Program-made: the position numbers and the translations under genes | The notes under the pieces: generated by a model | The model's database searches: none | What the model was told of the DNA's origin: nothing | The model's input: the letters and a program-made list of their open reading frames with translations, nothing else | Part shown: positions 56,687 through 64,000 of the stretch, piece by piece | Numbering within the stretch: position 1 is the stretch's first letter | Layout: each line of letters starts with the position of its first letter | NCBI GenBank assembly: GCA_015178975.1 | Contig: WHVD01000148.1 | Location: 62,001 to 126,000, forward strand | Source of the DNA: Hysterangium stoloniferum | Lineage: Eukaryota; Basidiomycota; Agaricomycetes; Hysterangiales; Hysterangiaceae | Length of the DNA stretch: 64,000 nt | Reading direction: 5' to 3'

Positions 56687-59600
56687 GCAACCCTCCAGAA
56701 TCTGCACGGACAGAGGGTTGTGTTGACTCTCTCCGTGTTTCCGAGGTTGTCCGTCTCAACGCGTCCGCTCTCTCTAATCCCGATTCATTATTTGTAAAAC
56801 TCGTCTCTGACTTTCTTGGAAATTTAGTGTTCCGAGCTCTAATAGATTCCGGCTCCACACACTGTTTTGTAGATACCACCTTTGCCACGAAACATAATCT
56901 GAAACTCCATTCTGTTCCCGCAATTTCCTTGCGTTTGTTTGACGGCACTAGCAATACGGCAATTACTCAAGCCTGCGACATGTCTATCCGGTTCCCTTGT
57001 GGAACATCCCAGACGGTTACATTTTTCGTAACACAGTTGGACTCTAGCTGTTCGGCAGTTCTTGGATACAACTGGCTCACCCGATATAATCCGTTGATTG
57101 ACTGGGTATTGGGCAGTATTACTTTCCGGACTCCCGACACTTCCGTTCCTCCTGCAGCGTCTTTTCCGGCCAATGCCTTTTCGGCATCAACGGCATCTCC
57201 GGCTTCTATCGAAACTTCCGAGCCCCCAAAAATCTCTCTCATCAACGCTTCGGCATTTGTTAGGGCGAGTAAACTGGATGGCTCGCAATGTTTTTCGATC
57301 AGCTTAAAAGTTGATGAAGCATCTGAACGTTTTGCAACTCCAGAATTATCCGAGCTAAAAGCCGACCTGGAAGGAGTTCCCAAAAAATACCATGATTTTG
57401 CAGACATTTTCAGTAAGCAAAAAGCTGACAGGCTTGCACCACATAGGCCTTACGACTTAAAAATCGATATTGAGCCCGGTTCAAACCCTCCATTAGGACC
57501 TATTTACCCATTATCCCAATCGGAACTTTCGTCTATTCGGGAGTTCCTGGATGAACATCTGTCGATAGGTTTTATCCGTCCCTCAAAGTCTCCGTATGGA
57601 GCACCCGTTCTTTTTGTCCGAAAGAAGGACGGCTCTCTTCGACTCTGTGTCGATTTCAGAGGGTTAAATTCCATCACACGGAAAGATAAGTATCCACTCC
57701 CACTCGTTACCGACTTACTCGACGCCCCACGGAAAGCTCGAATTTACACCAAAATAGATCTCAAACATGCCTATCATTTGGTCTGAATTGCCGAGGGCGA
57801 TGAATGGAAAACTGCTTTTCGGAATCGCTATGGATCCTTTGAATGGTTGGTTATGCCGTTCGGCCTTACCAACGCCCCTTCCGCTTTTCAATGTTTTGTT
57901 AATGATATATTTTCTGACATGCTTGACGTATGTGTTATAGTCTATTTGGACGACATTTTGGTATTTTCCGAGGATCCCGCTCTTCACGATGAACAGGTCC
58001 GTGAAGTCTTCCGAAGACTCCGTAAAAACGGTCTTTTCGCCAACGGTAAAAAATGTTATTTTGACATGGATTCTATTGAATACTTAGGTTTCATCATCGG
58101 CCCTGATGGTCTCCGTATGGATGAAACCAAGGTTCAAGTTGTCCGTGACTGGCCCGAACCACGGAAGGTCAAGGACATTCAATCATTTTTAGGTTTCGCC
58201 AACTTTTACCGTCGTTTTATTCGGAACTACTCGGATATTACAGTACCGCTCACTCGTCTTACCCGTAAAACTCAACCATGGGTTTTTGATGACAAATGCC
58301 GCTCCACCTTCCAGACTTTAAAAAATGCTTTCACTTCTGCCCCGATCCTTTCCCATTGGAAACCTGATGTTCCGATTATTGTGGAAACCGATGCTTCCGA
58401 TTATGCAATTGCCACAATCCTTTCCATTCAAGATTCCGACGGTGAAATTCATCCGGTCGCATTTCTTTCTCGGACACTTTCAGTATCCGAACTCAATTAC
58501 GACGTTCATGATAAGGAACTTTTGGCAATTTTTGAAGCTTTCAAACATTGGCGCCATTATCTTGAAGGTTCCGCAACTCCCGTTGACGTCGTTACTGATC
58601 ACAAAAATCTCGAATATTTTTCTACCACTAAACTTTTAACCCACCGGCAGGCCCGTTGGTCTGAATTTCTTTCCGCTTTCAACATGATTATCCGTTTCCA
58701 ACCCGGACGTCTTGGTGGAAAACCAGATGCCATGACTCGACGATGGGACGTCTATCCTAAAGAGGGGGAAAGTAACTACGCTGTTGTTAATCCACATAAC
58801 CTGAAACCGGTTTTTACAACACAACAACTTTCCGCATCTATCCGAGCAACTTCCCTTTACTATCCAATTATGCGTAGCGTCATGATTATGGACATTGAGC
58901 AATTACATCAAGATATCCTTTCCGCACTCACTTCCGACCCGGCCCTCAAGCCACATTTAGAAGTTCCCGACAATCCCGACCAACCCCGATGGTCACAAGA
59001 CTCTCAAGGTTTTATCCGTCTCGATGGACGTATCTACGTTCCAGATTCCAACAATCTCCGACTCCGCGTACTTCAGTATAAACACGATCATCCAATCTCC
59101 GGACATTACGGCATCAACAATACTCTTGGTTTAATCTGTAGAGAATATACTTGGCCCAACCTCCGAGATTTCGTAACTCAGTTCTGTAAGTCATGCACCA
59201 CCTGCTTACACTCCAAAACCCAGAGGCATAAGCCGTACGGCCTTCTCAAGCAACTCCCGATACCAGAAAAACCTTGGAATTCAATTTCCATGGATTTTAT
59301 CGAACAACTCCCGACTTCCGAAGGCTTTACATCCATTCTAGTTGTTGTGGACCGATTCTCAAAACAAGGCATTTTCATACCCACTCATGATACAATCACG
59401 TCCTTACAATTAGCGGAACTTTTCATTATTCACGTATTTTCCAAACACGGAGTTCCATCTCACATAACTTCCGATTGAGGCTCCAAGTTCGTCTCCCATT
59501 TCTTCCAGGCCCTCGGAAAAGCCCTCGACATGAAACTACACTTCACCTCGGGATATCACCCGGAAGGTGATGGACAAACGGAACGTGTTAATCAAACATT

Positions 59601-60372
59601 GGAACAATATCTCCGCATCTATTGTAATTATCAACAGGACAACTGGAAATCCCTTCTTCCGATCGCGGAATTCGCCTACAATAACTCTCCGAATGCAACC
59701 ACCGGCATATCTCCCTTCTTCGCCAATAAAGGCTATAATCCGAATCTCACAGTACATTCCGAACGAGATTTGGCTTCAGTCCGTGCTCAAGAATTTATTA
59801 CCGATCTCGACGAATTACATCAAGAACTTCGGAAAGCTATTTCTTCCGCACAGGAACATTATCAACGTTCTGCGGACAAAAACAGGATCCCGCCTCCTAA
59901 TTTTAAAGTTGGTGATCAGGTTTTTGTAAAAGCTCAATTCTTCCGTACTACCTGACCTTCTAAAAAACTCGCTGAGAAATTCTTAGGACCTTTCGAAATT
60001 ATAGCACAAGCCGGTTCACTTTCATGGACTCTCCGTCTTCCCGACAGTATGCGAGCAGTCCACCCCATTTTCCACGTTTCCATGTTAGAACCTTGTGTTC
60101 CTAACTCATTCCCGGAACGTATTCAACCTCCGTCCCCTCCGGTCATCATTGATGGAGAACCCAAATTCGAAGTTTCCGAAATATTGGATTCTAAAATCGA
60201 CAATCGCCGACGTACTTGTAAATTGCTCTATTTAGTTAAATGGGCAGGTTATGAAGGTACCGACGAGGAAACTTCATGGATATTGGCCACGGAACTTGGA
60301 CATGCTATGGAAATTGTTACTGACTTCCACACGGCTTATCCACGCAAACCCGGACCTTTATCATCACTCTAA
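56681..60372 (+). pseudogene. E2 pol: protease to chromodomain with three nonsense codons
   Basis: One frame covers everything. Protease: FRALIDSGSTHCFVD (about 56,830). RT: SPYGAPVLFVRKKDGSLRLC, MPFGLTNAPSAFQ, VYLDDILVFS (about 57,940). RNase H: VETDASDYAIATIL, NYDVHDKELLAIFEAF. Integrase: HPISGHYG, CKSCTTC, DFIEQLPTSEG, HPEGDGQTERVNQTL. Chromodomain: FEVSEILDSKID then LYLVKWAGYEGTDEETSW (60,165-60,290). Stops are TGA at 57,784 (after KHAYHLV), 59,476 (after HITSD, where Arg/Asn-Gly-Ser is expected) and 59,953 (after FFRTT). Each fits CGA to TGA and no frameshift is present, so the gene was disabled by point changes only. Confidence 0.92.
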
Positions 60373-60463
60373 TCTTTCTGTTCTTTTCTGTTCAAGTTTC
60401 CGACACTTCCATTTTCACACTCGTTTTAGGTTTTGCAAGTCAAAAAAAAATATATTATTAAAT

Positions 60464-60799
60464 CTATCTTAAAGTCTCTGACACCCCAAATCCACCTTCC
60501 GTCCCAACCTCCGGCTCTTCAGCAATTTCCGCACTTTCCACCATATCCTGTACCTCCTCATCTTCACTCTCCTCTTTTCCCGACCCCCATCTCCGCTCCA
60601 ATTCCCGCTTTTCCGCCTCCTCCGCATCTTTCAACTCCTGCATCAACGCTCTTTCCTCCTCTTCCTGTCGTCGTTTCAACTCCTCCATTTTCTGGCGTTT
60701 TTGTTGAAGTTCTGTGACCTTCGACATCTTTTGAAGTATGGATATTTCGGTATCTGAGTCTTCCGGGGTAGTGATGAATAACGGCCGACGAATCGACAT
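60464..60799 (-). CDS. E2 antisense ORF, 111 residues, coiled-coil-like
   Basis: On the minus strand, between the end of pol and the 3' LTR. It starts MSIRRPLFITTPEDSDTEI, continues with a Gln/Glu/Arg/Lys-rich stretch (LQQKRQKMEELKRRQEEEER) that should form a long helix or coiled coil, then an acidic tail (GKEESEDEEVQDMVES) and TAG at 60,466-60,464. A TATA-like box lies 49 bp upstream of the ATG on the same strand. It has no stop despite the many CpG changes elsewhere. It could be a regulatory or particle-associated protein, or chance low-complexity coding. I favour a real gene because of the promoter-like box and the amphipathic pattern. Confidence 0.5.
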   Translation of the reverse strand: MSIRRPLFITTPEDSDTEISILQKMSKVTELQQKRQKMEELKRRQEEEERALMQELKDAEEAEKRELERRWGSGKEESEDEEVQDMVESAEIAEEPEVGTEGGFGVSETLR

Positions 60800-60847
60800 A
60801 CAAGTTGTGGTTAAAGAAACAAAAACGTTAATTCGAATATTTGGAGG

Positions 60848-60855
60848 TTTTTATA
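60848..60855 (-). promoter_or_regulatory. TATA-like box for the E2 antisense ORF
   Basis: Minus strand reads GAGTATAAAAACC, with TATAAAAA at 60,855-60,848. An AT- and pyrimidine-rich leader then runs to the ATG at 60,799. Confidence 0.45.
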
Positions 60856-60970
60856 CTCAGAATAATAACCGAAACTCTCACCTCCATAATTGCGTAAATT
60901 TCACGACACATAACAGTCAGCCGTCGCTTCAAACACTCAGTACCTAATCGCCTCTATGGGATTTTGGCCT

Positions 60971-60983
60971 AACAGGGGGGTAC
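60971..60983 (+). other. E2 polypurine tract
   Basis: AACAGGGGGGTAC directly before the 3' LTR start TGTTACG, the usual place for plus-strand priming. Confidence 0.65.
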
Positions 60984-61546
60984 TGTTACGACCCGTTCCC
61001 GGATGTTTCAATATCCGACTTCCGATCTCCCACTTTCGATATCCGATATCCGACTACGGAACATCATAGTTACCGTATCATCCGCGTTCTTCGTTTGTTC
61101 TGCATTTGGTAATTTGTCCGTTGACAAGTATTCACTCGTTTGTTGTTGTATTCCCGTCTCGGAATATTGTCTTCCTAATATGTCTTATTGTATTTCCGTT
61201 TTAAGAATACTTCCGTTTCCGTCTTATTATGGTCTCAGTTTGTAGTACAATAACAAGTAGACTTATATTAGTTTCCGCGAATTTGTACTTTACTTTAGAT
61301 CTGATATCGACTTAGTTTCTTATTCCTCCTCCCGTCTTTCTGTACGCTCGATATTCGGAACTCTTCGGAACTCTGAATATCCATATCTTCCATCGTTAGT
61401 TCACTTCCGAAATTAAGGACATTGAGCGTTTGCGTAGAGGCGCAGCACATAAGCTGAAGCCGACGTCCTGACCCTATCCACGAGTTTCCGACTTCCCGGT
61501 GACTTCCCGATAGTTCCGGAATAAGTTCCCGACACGGCACTTAACA
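60984..61546 (+). repeat. E2 3' LTR, 563 bp
   Basis: Same length and ends as the 5' LTR. The core motif lies at 61,442-61,461. Differences to the 5' copy are listed in the findings. Confidence 0.93.
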
Positions 61547-61648
61547 GTAATCTACGGTATTGTACTGTACGGTCAATACCTGCTAATAGTAGTTGAATAA
61601 ACACTATTCTTCGTATATCGAACGGTCAGAATCTATCGACTCTTTACA
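61547..61648 (+). repeat. E1 3' LTR, right end
   Basis: GTAATCTACGG to CTCTTTACA equals the last 102 bp of the 5' LTR except three CpG-site changes (CATATA/CGTATA, AATGG/AACGG, ATCAAC/ATCGAC). The 297 bp between the two GTAA positions of the 5' LTR are absent here. Confidence 0.92.
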
Positions 61649-62531
61649 TGGAGCTTGTGGGTACGATCACAATATTGGCTGTAGATGGTTTTGGTGTGGA
61701 TGGCTCAGTCACATTGTCGCCACTAGTAGCGTTTCCCTTCTTTTTCCACCAAACTGGGTACTGGCCCTCCATTCCCCCTCCAGGCTTGAAACACTTATCA
61801 ATTGTATGTCCAACTCATTTGCAAACTGGATTTGAGCAAACCAATGTGCTTCATGTTTTCATTGCAAGGGCCTGGGCCATTTGGGGTGTCACTTTTCTGT
61901 GGTGTGCCAATGTTGCATCATGCATGGTGAGTCTGGCAATAACATCTGCTAATGTTTTATGCTTGTATAATGTGCTGATGTAGATGGACCATTCACTAGG
62001 CATCAATCTGAGGATAATTGTGCGAAATTCAGGGTCATCAATGTTGCTGCCTTGTCCAGTTGCTTTTTCCCAAGCTTCTCGGAGGGCAGTGAAATGTGCA
62101 TGCAAATCTGCCCCATCAGTATGTCATATGGAACATAAGGCATTTTTGGCATTTAAGCAGCCTATATCAGAAACAGCGTCATATATGGTGGTGAGTGTGG
62201 TCCATGCCTCTGCAGCTGTTTTCATTGACCTGATACCAAAACCGAGAGGGTTCTTAACATTTAAGGTAATTATACTCTTGGCATATGCATCACATTGTGT
62301 CCATTCATCTGATGTCAGTGTCGTCGAGCCCCAGCAGCTTGTTGCCATCTGTGGTTGGGTGGCTGAGGAGGGCATCTGAGGTTTCATTATTGTGCCAATC
62401 AGGTATCCATATACACCTCATGCATTTGCAGCAGACAGGATGGTCTCTTTCCAGGAGTACCATTTACTCCCATTGAAACATTCATCAGTGGAAAGCTGGA
62501 AAAGGGACGGTTGTGTAGACATAGTTGTCAT
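61649..62531 (-). pseudogene. Copia gag, N-terminal part of the split element
   Basis: Minus ATG at 62,531: MTTMSTQPSLFQLSTDECFN, then KWYSWKETILSAANA, TQCDAYAKSIITLNVKNPLG (the UBN2-type gag domain), LHAHFTALREAWEK and EWSIYISTLYKHKTLADVIA. The zinc knuckle reads C-SNPV-C-K-stop-VG-H-TIDK-C with C-x4-C-x4-H-x4-C spacing. Internal TGA codons near 62,438, 62,122 and 61,805 all fit CGA to TGA. The ORF continues to the E1 border (IVIVPTSS) and joins the protease part on the far side. Confidence 0.82.
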
Positions 62532-62614
62532 TCAAAAAAATATATCTCAGGGTTTCAGTTTAAGTTTGGTTTAGTGTGCAGATGCTTTCAGTGATGCATT
62601 CTTCAGTTCGAAGG

Positions 62615-62700
62615 TCAGGGTTCAGGTTCAGGTTCGAGTTTGGGTTCAGTTTGGGTTCAGGTTTGGGTTTGGGTTTGGGTTTGGGTTTGGGTTCAGGTTC
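62615..62700. repeat. (TTTGGG)/(GGTTCA) simple repeat in the copia leader
   Basis: GGTTCAGGTTCA, then GTTTGGG repeated about six times (62,662-62,690), then GGTTCAGGTTC. It lies between the copia 5' LTR and gag. It resembles a telomere-like hexamer but is not the TTAGGG usual in basidiomycetes. Confidence 0.8.
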
Positions 62701-62752
62701 AATGTATGTACATGTTATTCTGTTACTTGTCAACTAGGGATGGGGCCCATAG

Positions 62753-63060
62753 CCTATTACAAGTATAATATCTACCGAGCAATTGTTAGTCTGCTAATGT
62801 GTGAAGGACAACATGTTTATGAGTAACATACCTCAGTCAATATGAAGGTGGTAAATCGACTGAGGTACATACAATAGTTGTAGCTGTATTTATGCGAATA
62901 CAAACAATAGCTCCTAAAGCACAATGAGACAGTAAGACAAAAGAAAAAATGGAACAAAAGAGTAAATGGACAAAAAGACTGTTTGGGACTCATGTTTTAT
63001 TGTTTTGTGGTGAGTTCTCCTTGTGTTTGTTCAGGCATGTGTAAGACATAGTTCATTACA
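62753..63060 (-). repeat. Copia 5' LTR
   Basis: Partner of 38,927-39,237, with the minus-strand start at 63,060. The right flank is GATTT. A matching duplication at the left end was not found. Confidence 0.8.
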
Positions 63061-63502
63061 GATTTGGCCTTGTCCTGAAGGACTGGCCATGTCTCAATTC
63101 AGTTTCAAAGCAGAAGATATTGGGGACACAGTGCAGAACAGTGTATCAGGTTGATGTCCTACTGTGAAATGCCCATTTGTGTCTCATTCCCAATCAAACA
63201 TCCATTTGTTATGGTTGCATGCCACCAACTGTGGGTACACCCGCTGGAATTGGATGGGAAACTGCCATGATTTCACCCTTCGAAACCCGTTTCATTATAC
63301 AATGGTGATGATGACAGCGGATTATCGTTTTCGAATATGACATCAATATATATCGACCACAAATATTCTCTATTGTGTCTACTCGATTTTCTAGCAAAAG
63401 TCGGACTGGACCGAATAAGAAACGCCGGGGAATCGGCGAGAATTTTAACCCCGCCGCGGGGAGCCTGCTCAATTCCAATCAGCCAACCTTCTATCTGTGT
63501 TA
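63061..63502. other. Host spacer and promoter region
   Basis: Sequence right of the copia element up to the small membrane-protein gene. Overlapping ORFs on both strands (63,209-63,478 minus) have no family features. Confidence 0.35.
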
Positions 63503-63774
63503 ATGCCTTTCCAAAAACTTTCGCCAGATGCTCGCCGAATAAGAACGATCATTGTCGCGTTGCCCATAGCAGGCGTAACAGCTTGTATGTCTTCGTGATC
63601 AAAGACAGCCCCTTCACCACTCACACGACCATATTGTTGGTTTCAGATGTCCTCTATAAACGCCTCGTGTTGGGAGAGCAGCAGAGGAAACTGGAACATG
63701 TCAAGGGTCCTATTATTCCTCTAAACACGACAGCGCCCCGTCCACCGCCTCAGCCGGAGAACCGTGAATCATGA
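63503..63774 (+). CDS. Small single-span membrane protein of about 70 residues, one intron
   Basis: ATG at 63,503 gives MPFQKLSPDARRIRTIIVAL, then PIAGVTA. A consensus donor GTATGT at about 63,578 and acceptor TTTCAG near 63,641 remove about 60 bp. The second exon reads VLYKRLVLGEQQRKLEHVKG and ends PRPPPQPENRES with TGA at 63,772-63,774. The layout is a short N-terminus with Arg pairs, one hydrophobic helix, a Lys/Arg-rich segment and a Pro-rich tail. This suggests a mitochondrial or ER membrane protein with the positive side after the helix. I do not recognise the family by name. The longer ORF that reads through the intron from 63,337 is less likely. Confidence 0.55.
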
Positions 63775-64000
63775 CCTATAAGGACTCAAATGTAAGGAAA
63801 CCTCCACTCGATTTTTTCACAATACCAGGCATATGGTAGGTAATCTAGTAATATCTCTAAATGTTCCTAAAGATCCATTGTAGCTTATGCCATTACAGAG
63901 TGCCAGGCTCTTCGAGGCCTGCCTTCTCGTAGATCCCCGTCCATCTGCCACCGCTCCTCCATTTTTTGTCTATTGGACGGTCTAGTTACTCTCCTTTACT
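63775..64000. other. Right-edge region, possible 3' end of a minus-strand gene
   Basis: On the minus strand, 63,985-63,905 reads WRSGGRWTGIYEKAGLEEPG followed by TL and a TAA. This could be the end of a gene entering from the right, but too little is visible to decide. Confidence 0.25.

Larger units (their letters stand above)
54863..61546 (+). mobile_element. Chromovirus E2 (Ty3/gypsy), complete, inside the E1 3' LTR
   Basis: Two LTRs of equal length (563 bp) flank gag, pol with chromodomain and an antisense ORF. Element ends are TGTTACGACC and CTTAACA, with GTAA on both sides. Only seven CpG sites differ between the LTRs, so the insertion is young. Total 6,684 bp. Confidence 0.94.
42618..61648 (+). 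mobile_element. Chromovirus E1 (Ty3/gypsy), inserted into the copia element
   Basis: LTRs begin TGTAAAGGGTATGC and end CTCTTTACA. Flanks are CGGAG (left) and TGGAG (right). Inside lie a primer-binding site, gag with zinc knuckle, protease, RT, RNase H, integrase, chromodomain and an additional third ORF. Two solo LTRs (45,662 and 50,647) and the complete element E2 (54,863) have inserted later. Removing these, E1 itself is about 11 kb, large for a fungal chromovirus because of a roughly 400-residue gag N-terminal part and the 2-kb third ORF. Confidence 0.9.
38927..63060 (-). mobile_element. Copia-type LTR retrotransposon split by chromovirus E1
   Basis: LTRs of about 310 bp (38,927-39,237 and 62,753-63,060) share CTATTACAAGTATAATATCT at one end and AGACATAGTTCATTACA at the other. 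The gene order on the minus strand is gag (62,531-61,649), then zinc knuckle, then protease, integrase, RT and RNase H (42,617-39,248): the copia order, with integrase before RT. A purine tract (CCAGGGGGAG) lies just before the 3' LTR. E1 sits between gag and protease with flanks CGGAG and TGGAG. Frame joins across the insertion. Without E1 it would be about 5.1 kb. Confidence 0.88.

Noticed and set aside
62615..62700. Telomere or telomere-like tract
   Set aside because: The hexamer is TTTGGG mixed with GGTTCA, lies inside a copia element and does not match the TTAGGG expected in basidiomycetes.
38927..63065. Target-site duplication for the copia element
   Set aside because: Right flank GATTT has no partner at the left end, where a solo LTR and a Harbinger-like fragment adjoin. 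Ends may have been altered.

Overview
The window is nuclear DNA of a filamentous fungus, most likely a basidiomycete of the class Agaricomycetes. Genes are split by many short introns of about 45-75 bp with GT..AG ends. Typical Agaricomycete families are present: a FunK1 kinase, Crinkler-like NTPases, a DUF6533 membrane protein, an ERT1-type zinc-cluster regulator and chromoviruses. A Rhizoctonia-like (Cantharellales) source is a guess from this repertoire. I ran no searches; family names come from motifs I recognise.

Left part, 1-13.8 kb, is ordinary gene space: a Rab escort protein (minus, cut by the window edge), PEX3 (plus, divergent from it across about 120 bp), an 84-residue single-membrane-span protein resembling a mitochondrial complex I accessory subunit, a DUF2461 protein with a basic/acidic N-terminal extension (minus), a decayed GH1 beta-glucosidase, and a gluconeogenesis regulator of the ERT1/AcuK family.

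Middle part, 13.8-35 kb, is accessory. A broken Crinkler-type gene lies between long inverted repeats (14.1-16.2 kb) with a smaller foldback at its end. After a split tRNA-Lys comes a direct duplication of about 7 kb (18.9-26.0 and 27.9-34.9 kb). Each copy carries a Crinkler-NTPase gene, a seven-helix-type membrane protein and, on the opposite strand, a DUF6533 membrane protein. The copies differ by frameshifts, nonsense codons and internal deletions. Kinase, FunK1, third-Crinkler and LINE fragments lie in and between them.

Right part, 35.4-63.1 kb, is a stack of transposons. A Tc1-like element is cut by three LTR insertions. A copia element on the minus strand (38.9-63.1 kb) is split by a large chromovirus (called E1, 42.6-61.6 kb). 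E1 is itself interrupted by two solo LTRs and, inside its 3' LTR, by a second chromovirus (E2, 54.9-61.5 kb). Target-site duplications support the insertion order. E1 has an extra sense ORF after pol with a TATA-like box. E2 has an extra antisense ORF after pol, also with a TATA-like box, and a probable -1 frameshift site between gag and pol. All LTR differences I could find within E1 and within E2 lie at CpG dinucleotides, and nearly all nonsense codons read as CGA to TGA, which points to deamination of methylated cytosine.

At the right edge (63.5 kb) host gene space resumes with a small one-span membrane protein.
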